This document shows positions 52,558-61,804 of a DNA stretch of 64,000 bases, in pieces. The DNA is taken from the NCBI GenBank assembly GCA_001777665.1, contig MFEQ01000005.1, forward strand, positions 1-64,000, written 5' to 3'. Both the position numbers and the translations under genes were made by a program. Within the stretch, counting starts at the first letter, position 1. Every line of letters starts with the position of its first letter. The DNA comes from Candidatus Doudnabacteria bacterium RIFCSPHIGHO2_02_FULL_42_25. GTDB lineage: Bacteria; Patescibacteria; Doudnabacteria; UBA920; O2-02-FULL-48-8. The notes under the pieces were generated by a model. It had not been told where the DNA came from and ran no database searches. It saw only the letters and a program-made list of their open reading frames with translations.

Positions 52558-53880
52558 ATGACGCCAATGAATACATTCGACGGTTTGGGGATTGCACCGA
52601 AATTGCTGCAAATCCTGACAAGTCTCAAATTTACAACTCCGACACCAATTCAACTTCAATCGATTCCTGTCGCGATAGAAGGAAAGGATGTTATGGGTAT
52701 CGCACAAACTGGTACTGGCAAAACCATGGCTTTTGGTATTCCCATGATTCAGCGGCTCGCCCAACTAAAAGGACGAGGGCTTATCATTTTGCCGACACGA
52801 GAACTAGCACTCCAAGTCAATCAATCTCTGCAATTGATCGGGAAATCTCTTGGACTAAAAACAGCAGTCATGATTGGTGGCGAACCAATTGGTCGCCAGA
52901 TTCGGGCTTTGAAACAAAATCCTCATATTCTCATAGGCACACCGGGGCGAATCAACGACCATCTAGAACAACGCACGCTAAATCTGTCGCTGGTGAAAAT
53001 TTTAGTTTTGGATGAAGCGGACCGAATGCTGGACATGGGATTTGAACCTCAAATCAAAAAGATTTTGGCCCAGATACCACGCGAACGCCAAACCATGCTT
53101 TTTTCAGCCACCATGCCTGACCAGATTGTAAAAATTGCGACGACCTATATGGCTCAACCTCTAAGGATTGAAGTCGCACCGGCAGGCACCACTGCTCGCG
53201 ATATTGCACAAGAAGTATTTTTCGTGAGGAAAGAAAAAAAACTGGATTTACTGGCCAAAGTTTTATCTGAACACAAAGGCGCGGTCTTGGTTTTTTCACG
53301 CACCAAATTTGGCGCCCGAAAAATCGCCACTTCAGTTCGCAACATGGGTCATGCTGCTTCTGAAATTCACTCCAATCGATCTCTCGGTCAGAGAAAAGAG
53401 GCTTTGGAGGGATTTAAAATCGGTAGATACCGAGTTCTTGTGGCAACTGATATCGCGGCTCGTGGAATTGATGTTACAGGAATCGAACTTGTTCTAAATT
53501 ATGATCTGCCAGAAAATCCAGAAGATTACGTTCATCGCATTGGCCGAACAGGTCGCGCAGGTTTATCCGGAAAAGCGATTTCGTTCGCCACACCAGATCA
53601 GAGATATGATGTCCGAAGTATTGAGCGACTGATCAAACTCACTTTGCCTGTCACTCATGCCCCAGAGCTCTCCACTACTCCATCCATCTCACCAGCGCCT
53701 GCGAGACATGGTTATGTAAGGCAAGTTCGGGGACAGCAACCGCATCGACGAGAAGATCGATCTCGCAGATCTCGCCCTAAATTTACAAGCCACCGAGGTA
53801 AGCCTACTGACCAAGGATTTGATGCCCATCACCGGAGATCTAACCGAATTAACTATCGCGACGATCGCGATTCTTTCTAA
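52558..53880 (+). CDS. DEAD-box RNA helicase (RhlE-like)
   Basis: 440 residues. Q motif FTTPTPIQLQSIP, Walker A AQTGTGKT, PTREL, VLDEADRMLDMGF, FSATMP, and HRIGRTGRAG. The C-terminal 70 residues are Arg-rich and low in complexity, the usual RNA-binding tail of RhlE/CsdA types. An ATG three codons on is an alternative start. Unwinds RNA in ribosome assembly or mRNA turnover. The 3' end overlaps a leftward gene by 32 bases. Confidence 0.94.
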   Translation: MTPMNTFDGLGIAPKLLQILTSLKFTTPTPIQLQSIPVAIEGKDVMGIAQTGTGKTMAFGIPMIQRLAQLKGRGLIILPTRELALQVNQSLQLIGKSLGLKTAVMIGGEPIGRQIRALKQNPHILIGTPGRINDHLEQRTLNLSLVKILVLDEADRMLDMGFEPQIKKILAQIPRERQTMLFSATMPDQIVKIATTYMAQPLRIEVAPAGTTARDIAQEVFFVRKEKKLDLLAKVLSEHKGAVLVFSRTKFGARKIATSVRNMGHAASEIHSNRSLGQRKEALEGFKIGRYRVLVATDIAARGIDVTGIELVLNYDLPENPEDYVHRIGRTGRAGLSGKAISFATPDQRYDVRSIERLIKLTLPVTHAPELSTTPSISPAPARHGYVRQVRGQQPHRREDRSRRSRPKFTSHRGKPTDQGFDAHHRRSNRINYRDDRDSF

Positions 53881-54037
53881 ATAAATATTCTTTTATTTTT
53901 TCCCAGAATGCAATTCTGACACCCAGTAACTCCAGCCCCACAAACGCCAGCCACGATCCTGGTGTGAAAGGCGTGATTAATGCCAAAAGGCCTAAGATGA
54001 TTAACAATATTCCTAAAATAGTTTTAGTAAGTTTCAT
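53849..54037 (-). CDS. Small membrane protein, PGPGW-like
   Basis: 62 residues: two hydrophobic helices with a TPFTPGSWLAFVGLELLG turn, like the putative transmembrane PGPGW proteins, and a basic C-terminus. Convergent overlap with the helicase gene. Confidence 0.65.
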   Translation of the reverse strand: MKLTKTILGILLIILGLLALITPFTPGSWLAFVGLELLGVRIAFWEKIKEYLFRKNRDRRDS

Positions 54038-54380
54038 TAAGGTATTGAATTTGGTCTAGAGATGTTCCAGCACCAGACAACATGGTTTTAACCAAAAAGA
54101 ATGAAATAATAAGGGAAAAAACGGTTAACAAAGTACAAAATAAAGCCGCCTGACTGCCATCATCTTTGTCTGATAAATAAAATTTAATCGCATAAATAAA
54201 ACCAAGTGGTGGAAGGGCTAAAGATACTAAATACGCTATTCGCTTTTCCTTTACAGGAATCAAATTCCTTTCATGTTTTTGCAACGCATTGATCATCAAA
54301 CCGGCTACATCAATTTTTTTATCTGATGCACCTAATTTTGCGTACTCTTCAATTTCTTTTTCTAATTTATCTTCAGACAT
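54024..54380 (-). CDS. Two-helix membrane protein, unknown
   Basis: 118 residues: a soluble N-terminal half (EYAKLGASDKKIDVAGLMINALQKHERN) and two helices (about 46-65 and 76-97). Overlaps the next gene by 14 bases. No family recognised. Confidence 0.65.
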   Translation of the reverse strand: MSEDKLEKEIEEYAKLGASDKKIDVAGLMINALQKHERNLIPVKEKRIAYLVSLALPPLGFIYAIKFYLSDKDDGSQAALFCTLLTVFSLIISFFLVKTMLSGAGTSLDQIQYLNETY

Positions 54381-54385
54381 AAAAC

Positions 54386-54967
54386 TTAGTATAAAATTCT
54401 AAATAATTCTAAAAAGCCTTTCGAGTACAATGTATTGAAAATTATATTTCCCAAAAAAACTGCTCCTATTAGATAGGTCATTCGGTATCTCAAAAATCCT
54501 AAAGGCACAACTATAATTTCATTTGGAAACGGGACGATAGAAGCGAATAAAAAAATGATTCCTAGTGGCAAATACTGATGTTTGTCGCGGAGTTTATTTA
54601 GGCGCTGCATAACTTTTTGATTCAAAGCGTGAGAGAAAACTCCCCTGCCAGCGCGACCCAGAATATATGCCGCCACATCAGCAATCGTCATGCCTAGTGA
54701 CAAGATAAGAATTGTCGTCCAAAAATTTAATCCTGATTCTATAAGAGCAGGGATAAACGAAACCGCAGGGATAGGCACAACGAGGTTGAACCCACTGACT
54801 ACTGCTGCTGCAAAAATTCCGAAATAACCGTAACGCGTAATTATTTCTTGAACGTATTGGTTATCCGAAGCTGCTACGCTAAGCCAAAAAGCAAATGCCA
54901 AAATCGCGACTAACAACGCTAGACTGACTAAAAATTTTATTTCAGGTGCTAAGTTTATCTTTCTCAT
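54386..54967 (-). CDS. DedA/VTT-family membrane protein
   Basis: 193 residues. The VTT core runs from AAVVSGFNLVVPIPAVSFIPALIESGLNFW through GMTIADVAAYILGRAGRG to SIVPFPNEIIVVPLGFLRY. Family members move lipids such as undecaprenyl phosphate across the membrane. TATACT stands six bases before the ATG (complement at 54974-54979). Confidence 0.85.
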   Translation of the reverse strand: MRKINLAPEIKFLVSLALLVAILAFAFWLSVAASDNQYVQEIITRYGYFGIFAAAVVSGFNLVVPIPAVSFIPALIESGLNFWTTILILSLGMTIADVAAYILGRAGRGVFSHALNQKVMQRLNKLRDKHQYLPLGIIFLFASIVPFPNEIIVVPLGFLRYRMTYLIGAVFLGNIIFNTLYSKGFLELFRILY

Positions 54968-55001
54968 GATTAAAGTATAGCAGAGTTAAAACCAGGTACT
55001 G

Positions 55002-55033
55002 AAAAAGAAAAAGCCTAGCACTGTGCGCTAGGC
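55002..55033 (-). terminator. Terminator of the EPSP-synthase-like gene
   Basis: gcctagc/gctaggc stem, 7-base loop, with an A-run to the left (T on the minus strand). The stop codon at 55028 lies inside the stem. Confidence 0.85.
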
Positions 55034-55942
55034 AAACGAGACGTGGCTGGCATATTCCTGCATGAACTGCGGGAACTCTGGCCAGCTTTTACTCACGACG
55101 TGTGGATACTGGACTTTCACATCCACATGGTGTACTGCACCCCACATTACTATCGCTTGTACGACCCGGTGATCTTTGGAAGTAACCGTTAGCCCTGCCT
55201 TAGCCCACCCGAGAGCTTTCTCTACTTCCTCGAACCGGTTGCTTTCGTGTCCAGCCAAACTCGGCCAGCGATATTCTGCCTCCGATCTCGTGATGTAGTC
55301 GAAGACGCGAGCGAAACAATAATCTTCAGGCTGGAGAGGAGTGAAGTTTGGACGCTTTCCGATCAACAGTTCACGGAACGCCGATGCCTGGGCTCTGATC
55401 GTTTCGTCATACCTGGGTTCCCAGCAGAGTTTTTTTCTTCTTCTAGCATACCAGTGGTCCACGCCCTCGTACGTTAACTTGAGTTTAAAGGGCGCATCAA
55501 CCAAACGTTCCTTGTCACCCAGGAGCACTGCAGCACTTGCCCATTGCGAAGTTGGCTCACCCGGAAAGTTCAGAAGTGCTGTTTGGCTCAAGTAGACGAT
55601 CGCAGGGTCTCGGCTTAACTTTCGCTTCTTCAGAGTACCTGAAGCTTTGAGTCGGAGTTTCAGTCCAAGCATCCAGATCGCAAACTGCAGAAAACGGTAG
55701 AGCGTTCCTGATTCCCCGACATTGATCGTCCTGGCCTTAGGCCAAACTATACCGAGCAAAAACCAACGAAAGCTAAACTTAGAGTATCTCAACCATACGA
55801 CGCAGGCTCGTTTCAGAGCCACTAGGTCGTCAGACAAGATAAGCTGTGCTGCTAAAAACTCTAGTATGTCAGGATAGCCGTAAATCAGATCGAGGATACC
55901 CATACGGATGATCCACGATTTATCGAGCGGTATATATTTCAT
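55028..55942 (-). CDS. Divergent, short EPSP-synthase-like protein
   Basis: 304 residues. It keeps the landmarks of 3-phosphoshikimate 1-carboxyvinyltransferase in order: LDKSWIIR (K8, R13; compare GSKSxxNR), SDD (37-39), NVGESGTLYRF (74-84), TSQWASA (131-137), ESNRFEEVEKAL (233-244; compare ETDR), SKDHRVVQA (255-263) and VSKSWPEF (283-290). Full-length enzymes have about 430 residues, so internal strands are lost. No other shikimate gene is visible. Made from a G+C-rich single-gene island with GGGAGG ribosome site. A true EPSP synthase or a related enolpyruvyl transferase with another substrate are both possible. Confidence 0.72.
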   Translation of the reverse strand: MKYIPLDKSWIIRMGILDLIYGYPDILEFLAAQLILSDDLVALKRACVVWLRYSKFSFRWFLLGIVWPKARTINVGESGTLYRFLQFAIWMLGLKLRLKASGTLKKRKLSRDPAIVYLSQTALLNFPGEPTSQWASAAVLLGDKERLVDAPFKLKLTYEGVDHWYARRRKKLCWEPRYDETIRAQASAFRELLIGKRPNFTPLQPEDYCFARVFDYITRSEAEYRWPSLAGHESNRFEEVEKALGWAKAGLTVTSKDHRVVQAIVMWGAVHHVDVKVQYPHVVSKSWPEFPQFMQEYASHVSFA

Positions 55943-56002
55943 CGTGAATCCTCCCTTCGAAATGTCTAATTATATTATCGGAATTTTGAACTTTTGAAAA
56001 GT

Positions 56003-56035
56003 AAAAAAAACAGCACTAGGGCTGTTTTAAAAAAA
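56003..56035. terminator. Bidirectional terminator
   Basis: aaaacagc, loop actag, ggctgtttt, with A-runs on one side and T/A on the other. Between the nucleotidyltransferase gene and the EPSP-synthase-like gene; the rest of 55943-56146 shows no gene. Confidence 0.75.
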
Positions 56036-56146
56036 TCCGCAATTCCTTAATATATCTTAGTTAGTTCCGTCTAAATTAGTACTTCGGATGTAATTACACA
56101 TTTTTTACGATTAAAATTTTATAGCAAATAACTCCTCGTATATCCA

Positions 56147-56476
56147 TTACTTTAATTTGATCATCACAGATTTATCCAAACCATATTTCTCTTTAACCCA
56201 TTTATCTGCATCTTCTAAAACAAATTTGCCATAATCATTATCTGGGACAAGGGTTAAGTCTACTGACCATTTAAGTTTCTTATTTTTCTCTGGTGTCTTC
56301 ATGAACAGAATAAAATCAACATCAGCGGGTCTGGATTTCTTAGTCGTAAAACTGCCTAACACATAAGCTTCAAAGATTGGTATTAGCTTACTTAATTGCT
56401 TAACAATTCTTTCAGCATTTCTCCACATCAGTTTACGATATTTTGAATCCAATAACTTTTTAGGGATTTTTTTCAT
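56147..56476 (-). CDS. Minimal nucleotidyltransferase-domain protein
   Basis: 109 residues. VLGSFTTKKSRPADVDFILFM is the GS…DxD catalytic signature of the polymerase-beta-like MNT family. No HEPN partner gene is adjacent. The genes at 56147, 56484 and 56900 are spaced by a few bases and run together. Confidence 0.75.
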   Translation of the reverse strand: MKKIPKKLLDSKYRKLMWRNAERIVKQLSKLIPIFEAYVLGSFTTKKSRPADVDFILFMKTPEKNKKLKWSVDLTLVPDNDYGKFVLEDADKWVKEKYGLDKSVMIKLK

Positions 56477-56483
56477 GGATAAT

Positions 56484-56897
56484 TTAATGGATCATGGATA
56501 GATTACCATTTATAACCACTGGCTGCATTGCTAAAATTTCGGAAGTATAAGACAGCTCTGGCAATGGATTGAGGACATATAGTTTTTTACCCAAAACGTG
56601 ACCAAATGCCATTTCTATCAAAGTATTACCGCCAACATATCCTTGTACTCCTCGCTTCTCTGGATTTACTACCAGAACCACATCATAATTTTTCATCTTT
56701 TCAAAGTAGCCTCGGATTAAATCATGCTTGATCTTATCTTCAGCTTTTTCCTCAACACTAACTTCTGTCCGTCCTCTCAATTCTAAATTCTTCACACCTT
56801 CAGGAATTTCAACTTCGTATCTCATATCCTCAAGTTTTTTCTTTGCTGATAAAATTTCTTCCGCTGCACTTATGGAACCACAAATGATTATTTTCAT
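56484..56897 (-). CDS. Nucleoside 2-deoxyribosyltransferase-like protein
   Basis: 137 residues. IIICGSIS at the start and YVGGNTLIEMAFGHVLGKKLYVLNPLPEL match the nucleoside 2-deoxyribosyltransferase fold, with the catalytic Glu in TLIEMAF. Substrate unknown. Confidence 0.82.
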   Translation of the reverse strand: MKIIICGSISAAEEILSAKKKLEDMRYEVEIPEGVKNLELRGRTEVSVEEKAEDKIKHDLIRGYFEKMKNYDVVLVVNPEKRGVQGYVGGNTLIEMAFGHVLGKKLYVLNPLPELSYTSEILAMQPVVINGNLSMIH

Positions 56898-56899
56898 AT

Positions 56900-57526
56900 T
56901 TATAATTTAATTTCTTCACCCATACCAACTAATTGATAGCTATTATCCTTAATAAGAATTGCTTGTTGATCAGTTAAAACTTTCACCGGATATTTAGATT
57001 TAATTATATGCGGTTTTAATATTTCCGCATATTCTGGCTTATAATGCACCGACATCAGAAACGGCACTAGAGTCATTCCAGTAAAATCAGTAAGCCCAAA
57101 TACTTCGGGCTGTTCTTTTTTCCAAAGAGACATTTCAATTGTAGGACAAGCAATATAACTGCCGGCACTGACACCAATATAAATTACACCCTGATCAAGC
57201 AATTCTTTGATTATTTTGTCAAAACCAGATGACCTAACATGTTTAAGCAGCCAAAAAGTATTTCCGCCTTGAACATAGATTATATCCTTTTTAGTCAGCA
57301 ATGATTTTAGTTCTTGTTCTGTTTTACCTTCCAAATCAATCTCTTTAACATCAAAGTCGACGTCCTGCATAGCTTTTATTTCTCGGTAATAATAATCCTT
57401 CTTTTTTTGTTTATTTACGGCAGTAATAATATGAGCTATTTTAATTTGATTCGCTGGCTTGGGAAGAATTTTAAGAATTTGATCCTTAACATTCATCCCA
57501 GCCGAGGTTAAAAGTAATGTTCTCAT
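56900..57526 (-). CDS. Peptidase E-like (family S51)
   Basis: 208 residues. YVQGGNTFWLLKHV and the nucleophile elbow GVSAGSYIACP, then VPFLMSVHYKPEY with the His. S51 enzymes cleave Asp dipeptides or cyanophycin products; specificity unknown. Confidence 0.88.
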   Translation of the reverse strand: MRTLLLTSAGMNVKDQILKILPKPANQIKIAHIITAVNKQKKKDYYYREIKAMQDVDFDVKEIDLEGKTEQELKSLLTKKDIIYVQGGNTFWLLKHVRSSGFDKIIKELLDQGVIYIGVSAGSYIACPTIEMSLWKKEQPEVFGLTDFTGMTLVPFLMSVHYKPEYAEILKPHIIKSKYPVKVLTDQQAILIKDNSYQLVGMGEEIKL

Positions 57527-57693
57527 GGTTACTTATATAACAAAATTGCTTGAACGTGACCAGTTCTACAAATATTAAAACCCTCGTTAAAAGCTTGAGG
57601 TATCGAGCGACCAACCCCTCAAAGAGGACTCTAATTTCGATACCTTTGACGCCGAATCCTTCGCTGTGGTTAGCTCTATACAAAATTCTTTTC

Positions 57694-57768
57694 TGGCTGG
57701 GGAGGAAGGATTCGAACCTTCGCGTGATGGATTCAGAGTCCATTGCCTTACCGCTTGGCTACTCCCCA
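57694..57768 (-). tRNA. tRNA-Gln (CUG)
   Basis: 75 nt on the minus strand, 5' tggggag … ctcccca-g-CCA 3'. D arm, anticodon arm atgga-ctctgaa-tccat (anticodon CUG), and T arm aaggttcgaatcctt are complete. CCA is encoded (57694-57696). The rest of 57527-57924 has no supported gene; an inverted repeat (ttgagg/cctcaa, 57592-57623) downstream of the tRNA could be its terminator. Confidence 0.95.
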
Positions 57769-57924
57769 AAGCTATTTGATTTTAACGTTTTTACCAGTTT
57801 TATTCAACCGTTCAGAGCTAGACAACCTTTTAGAAATTTTACCTCTGTTTGTTTCCATGTTTGCATACATGCAAACAAATGTGAGAAATAACGAAACAAC
57901 CTTACTTGAAGTCTCTATATAAAG

Positions 57925-58626
57925 TTACTTGAATAGACTATGCTTTATTAAGGCCATTAGTGAATCTATCTGACCTTTAAAGTTCATGTGCTTGCCTTGA
58001 TGATGAGTGCGGGGTTTGTATGAAATCGGAACTTCAAAAATCTTATAACCGAGTTTAGACACTTTCGCAGTGACTTCTGGCTCGAACCCAAATCGCTTCG
58101 ATTCCAATGTTGGAAAAACCCGGTCTATAACTTCTCTATTGAAAGCTTTGTAGCAAGTCATAATATCGGTAATTTTTTGCGACATTAAAATATTCCCAAC
58201 GCCGGTAAATAATTTATTAAACTGAGTGTGAAGAAAACTTAATCCAGACGTTGGAGTAAGATAGCGAGATCCATAAACCACTTGGGCGCTATTTTCAAAA
58301 AACGGTCTCAATACTTTTTCGATTTCGTGTGGATCGTACTCGAGGTCTGCATCTTGAATCACTGCGATATCACCTGTAGCTGCTAGAAATCCAGCATGTA
58401 ATGCCGCACCCTTACCTTTATTTTCTGACTGAAAAATAACTTTGATATTCGGTTCCTGAATTTTTCTCAAAATTTCTCTGCTCCTATCAGTCGAAAAATC
58501 ATCCACTAAAATTATTTCTCTTTCCAAATTTAAAACATTTGCTTTCTTGACCTGTTCTAAAACTGATTCAAGGGTTACTTCTTCATTGTATACTGGGATG
58601 ACTATACTAACTTTTCGATATTCCAT
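57925..58626 (-). CDS. Family 2 glycosyltransferase, dolichyl-phosphate-mannose-synthase-like
   Basis: 233 residues. VSIVIPVYNEEVTLESVL, ILVDDFSTD, QDADLEYDP, GFEPEVTAK. Likely loads a sugar onto a polyprenyl phosphate, which GT-C enzymes such as the one at 50803 could use. TAGAAT lies six bases before the ATG (complement at 58633-58638). Confidence 0.92.
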   Translation of the reverse strand: MEYRKVSIVIPVYNEEVTLESVLEQVKKANVLNLEREIILVDDFSTDRSREILRKIQEPNIKVIFQSENKGKGAALHAGFLAATGDIAVIQDADLEYDPHEIEKVLRPFFENSAQVVYGSRYLTPTSGLSFLHTQFNKLFTGVGNILMSQKITDIMTCYKAFNREVIDRVFPTLESKRFGFEPEVTAKVSKLGYKIFEVPISYKPRTHHQGKHMNFKGQIDSLMALIKHSLFK

Positions 58627-58646
58627 GAGGATATTCTAACATACTG

Positions 58647-58680
58647 ATAAAAAAAGAAGCCGACTTGCTCAAGGTCAGCT
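58647..58680 (-). terminator. Terminator of the island gene at 58679
   Basis: Stem agccgac/gtcagct (one mismatch), loop ttgctcaag, with seven T on the minus strand. Confidence 0.7.
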
Positions 58681-59146
58681 AAATCAAATTCCTGCCGTCA
58701 GGGTGAAGCGGTGTCTCGAAATCGTTCTTAGTGTCTTCTTCGTAAAGCTCTTTCAGCCGAGAACCCCATTCAGCGATTTCGTCCATTTCTTTTGGGTTAT
58801 ATAACGTATCCTTTCGGACGTATCGTTTCGTGAGGAGATTGCCGTCGTTAAACTCTCTAGTTACCTGGAAAGTTTCGTTCTCCCCTTCACCATACCAGCA
58901 GAATGCGACGAATCTGTACGTCTCCGATTCCCAACGATCACGAATGACCAGTAGTTCCGCGTCCGTGGGACATCTCACATGTACCCTGAACGCCTGCTCC
59001 GCTACTTCCCAGTCTACTCCTGATCTTGACTCCACTTCTGGCCAACCAGCGAGCAGCATCACTGTGAACACGAGCGTCAGAGGCCCAAACGTCACCATGA
59101 ATCCCTTCGATGGTGAAGATGGGAACGACAGCGGACGCATAAACAT
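58679..59146 (-). CDS. Orphan anchored or secreted island protein
   Basis: 155 residues from the ATG at 59146, preceded by AGGGAGG; an open frame extends 16 codons further up but without a ribosome site. One hydrophobic helix (about 17-34) and then a charged domain (FRVHVRCPTDAELLVIRDRWESETYRFVAFCWYGEGENETF). No family. G+C-rich, alone, divergent from ybaB. Confidence 0.6.
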   Translation of the reverse strand: MFMRPLSFPSSPSKGFMVTFGPLTLVFTVMLLAGWPEVESRSGVDWEVAEQAFRVHVRCPTDAELLVIRDRWESETYRFVAFCWYGEGENETFQVTREFNDGNLLTKRYVRKDTLYNPKEMDEIAEWGSRLKELYEEDTKNDFETPLHPDGRNLI

Positions 59147-59211
59147 CGGCTTTCCTCCCTTTCCGAAAACGTATTTATAATATATCCTATTCAAACGAAG
59201 GAGACAAATAA

Positions 59212-59475
59212 ATGTTTGGACAACTAAAAGATTTATATAATTTACAAAAACAAGCGAAGGAATTACAAAAACAACTTGAAAACGAGAAGGTTGCTGTATC
59301 TTCCTCAGATAATTCTGTGACTATTACTATAAATGGTAACCATGAATTGCTCGACATTCAAATCCACAATACTGATTCAAAAGAAGCCCTGGCTCGTGCA
59401 ATAAAAGAGGCTTATGCCGTAGCCGAAGCGCAACTAAAATCCATTCTCGCTGAAAAATTTAAGGGAATGATTTAA
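59212..59475 (+). CDS. YbaB/EbfC nucleoid-associated protein
   Basis: 87 residues. MFGQLKDLYNLQKQAKELQKQLENEKV and the following beta hairpin and C-terminal helix match YbaB. Binds DNA as a dimer. A ribosome site AAGGAG and a TATAAT box precede it. recR and dnaX are not adjacent. Confidence 0.88.
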   Translation: MFGQLKDLYNLQKQAKELQKQLENEKVAVSSSDNSVTITINGNHELLDIQIHNTDSKEALARAIKEAYAVAEAQLKSILAEKFKGMI

Positions 59476-59621
59476 TTCCCCCTCTTAGAATAAGAGATGC
59501 TCCCTCCCTCATCAGCCGCCGGGGGCTGGGTTAGGGGGAGTTAGATCCCAAGGATTAAACAGCAGCCTAACACCTTATAAATAACCCCTCCTAACCTCCC
59601 CTTATATTAAGGGGAGGAACA
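59475..59621. repeat. Dispersed repeat R2, copy 2
   Basis: ctccctcatcagccgccg then ggggctggg, and at the end cctccccttatattaaggggagg as a hairpin. Matches the element at 49820 in its first block and in having a cctcccc/ggggagg hairpin end. It starts at the ybaB stop codon. Confidence 0.7.
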
Positions 59622-59632
59622 ACTGCAACGGG

Positions 59633-59697
59633 TTGAAAACTCAAGTAAAATCAGCTATAATAACAATGGCTTAAATAGCCATTTTATTATTATTTTT
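59633..59697 (+). promoter_or_regulatory. hppA promoter followed by hairpin leader
   Basis: TTGAAA (59633), 17 bases, TATAAT (59656-59661). Directly after the likely start, aatggct/agccatt (59665-59683) and a T-rich run form a terminator-like hairpin before the ATG at 59706, as in an attenuator. Confidence 0.65.
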
Positions 59698-59705
59698 GAA
59701 CAATT

Positions 59706-61703
59706 ATGCTCGAAGAATCGAATATTATAGCGCTCTCAATAATCGCAGGCATTGCTGCGATCGGTTATGGTCTGATTCTTACAAACTATGTGCTAAGAAA
59801 ATCTCCTGGTAATCACAAGATGCAAGAAATAGCCACGGCTATTCAGCAAGGTGCCCAGGCTTATTTAGCGCGCCAATACAAAACTGTTGGGATCGTAGCC
59901 GTGATATTAGTTATTATAATTTGGAAATTTTTGGGCATAAATACAGCCGTCGGATTTTTAGTCGGGGCCATTGCTTCTGCTGCGGCTGGCTACATCGGGA
60001 TGTACGTGGCTGTCAGAGCCAACGTACGCACTGCTGAAGCTGCTAAGTCTGGTTTGAAGCCAGCATTTGATTTAGCTTTCAAAGGCGGAGCTGTAACAGG
60101 CCTGTTTGTTGTTGGATTAGGCCTTCTTGCAGTGACAATTTTCTATCAATTCACACATGACATCAAGGCTTTGATCGGGCTTGGATTTGGTGGGAGTTTA
60201 ATCTCTGTATTTGCCAGACTCGGTGGTGGAATTTTTACCAAAGGTGCTGATGTTGGTGCAGACTTAGTCGGAAAAATCGAAGCTGGTATTCCTGAAGATG
60301 ACCCACGCAACCCAGCAGTTATAGCTGACAATGTCGGTGACAACGTCGGAGATGATGCAGGTATGGCTGCAGATTTATTTGAAACTTACGCAGTCACTAC
60401 TATCGCCGCTATGCTTTTGGGTAGTATTTTATTCCCTGACAACTCAGCATATGTACTCTATCCATTGGTTCTAGGAGCCATTTCTATTTTTGCATCTATT
60501 ATCGGTATGTTCTTTGTCCGACTCTCGGGCGAAGGGATTATGGCCGCACTTTACAAAGGACTGGTTGCTTCTGGTGTACTGGCTTTCTTGGGATTCTGGT
60601 GGGCCACAGGACGCACGTTCAAAGGCGAGGCTAGTTCTGACATGTTGATTTGTGCTTTCGTTGGACTCGCCGTAACTGGTGCGATTGTTCTTATCACTGA
60701 ATACTACACATCGAAAAAATTCAATCCGGTTCAATCAATCGCAAAGGCTTCCACCACAGGTCATGGAACGAACATTATTACTGGGCTCGCGGTCTCCATG
60801 CAATCAACAGCCCTGCCTGTGCTTTCAATTCTTGCAGGAATTTTAATTTCCTATGAATTTGGGGGGATCTATGGATCTGCTATTGCAGTAGTTTCTATGT
60901 TGTCTATGGCTGGAATTATAGTGGCCATAGATGCATTCGGTCCTATCACAGACAACGCTGGAGGGATTGCCGAAATGTCAGGTCTTCCTGAAGATGTTCG
61001 TAAGTCCACTGACGCTCTGGACGCTGTCGGAAATACCACCAAAGCCGTCACCAAGGGCTACGCTATCGCTTCTGCCGGGCTTGCTGCTGTAGTGTTGTTT
61101 GCATCATACACTAAAGAGTTAGAAGCTTTGGGTCAACACGTTAAATTCGATTTATCTGATGTAACTGTTCTTGCAGGATTAGTTATCGGAGCTCTACTTC
61201 CTTACTTGTTTGCATCTATGGCTATGCAAGCTGTGGGCAAAGCTGGTCATGCTGTAGTCGAAGAAGTCCGTAGACAATTCCGAGAAATTCCAGGAATCAT
61301 GGAAGGCACAGCCAAACCTAAATACGGCAAAGCTGTAGACATCGTAACCAAAGCCGCGATCAAGGAAATGGTAGTACCAGCTCTACTCCCTGTCGTTGTC
61401 CCAATCATAGTTGGATTCACTCCATTCCTTGGAGTTAAGGCTTTAGGCGGAGTTTTGGTTGGATCAATCATCACAGGATTATTTGTCGCGATCTCTATGA
61501 CCTCAGGTGGTGCTGCTTGGGATAATGCCAAAAAATTCATAGAAGAAGGCAACTACGGTGGGAAAAAATCATTTGCTCACCAAGCTGCAGTTACTGGAGA
61601 CACTGTCGGGGACCCATACAAAGACACCGCAGGACCAGCCATCAACCCGATGATTAAAATTATAAATATAGTAGCACTGTTGATCATTAGCTTTATCGTT
61701 TAG
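59706..61703 (+). CDS. hppA: Membrane-bound ion-pumping pyrophosphatase
   Basis: 665 residues, about 16 helices. The catalytic loop GGGIFTKGADVGADLVGKIEAGIPEDDPRNPAVIADNVGDNVGD is complete. GNTTKAVTKGYAIASA has Lys where K+-dependent enzymes have Ala, which points to a K+-independent proton pump. It couples pyrophosphate hydrolysis to a membrane gradient. Confidence 0.96.
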   Translation: MLEESNIIALSIIAGIAAIGYGLILTNYVLRKSPGNHKMQEIATAIQQGAQAYLARQYKTVGIVAVILVIIIWKFLGINTAVGFLVGAIASAAAGYIGMYVAVRANVRTAEAAKSGLKPAFDLAFKGGAVTGLFVVGLGLLAVTIFYQFTHDIKALIGLGFGGSLISVFARLGGGIFTKGADVGADLVGKIEAGIPEDDPRNPAVIADNVGDNVGDDAGMAADLFETYAVTTIAAMLLGSILFPDNSAYVLYPLVLGAISIFASIIGMFFVRLSGEGIMAALYKGLVASGVLAFLGFWWATGRTFKGEASSDMLICAFVGLAVTGAIVLITEYYTSKKFNPVQSIAKASTTGHGTNIITGLAVSMQSTALPVLSILAGILISYEFGGIYGSAIAVVSMLSMAGIIVAIDAFGPITDNAGGIAEMSGLPEDVRKSTDALDAVGNTTKAVTKGYAIASAGLAAVVLFASYTKELEALGQHVKFDLSDVTVLAGLVIGALLPYLFASMAMQAVGKAGHAVVEEVRRQFREIPGIMEGTAKPKYGKAVDIVTKAAIKEMVVPALLPVVVPIIVGFTPFLGVKALGGVLVGSIITGLFVAISMTSGGAAWDNAKKFIEEGNYGGKKSFAHQAAVTGDTVGDPYKDTAGPAINPMIKIINIVALLIISFIV

Positions 61704-61734
61704 AAATAAATTAAAAACAATCTAAAAAATGACC

Positions 61735-61763
61735 ACCCCGGACTTGATCCGGGGTCTCTTTTT
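61735..61763 (+). terminator. hppA terminator
   Basis: accccgga/tccggggt, loop cttga, then tctcttttt. The stem equals the ccccggacttgatccgggg hairpin in repeat R1 copy 1. Confidence 0.85.
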
Positions 61764-61804
61764 AGGTATACTTAATGCCAAGAATTCCAAGGGGGTTGTT
61801 GCAA

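Noticed and set aside
57486..57891. Several reading frames overlapping the tRNA-Gln gene
   Set aside because: They run across a clear tRNA in both directions and have no family features or ribosome sites.
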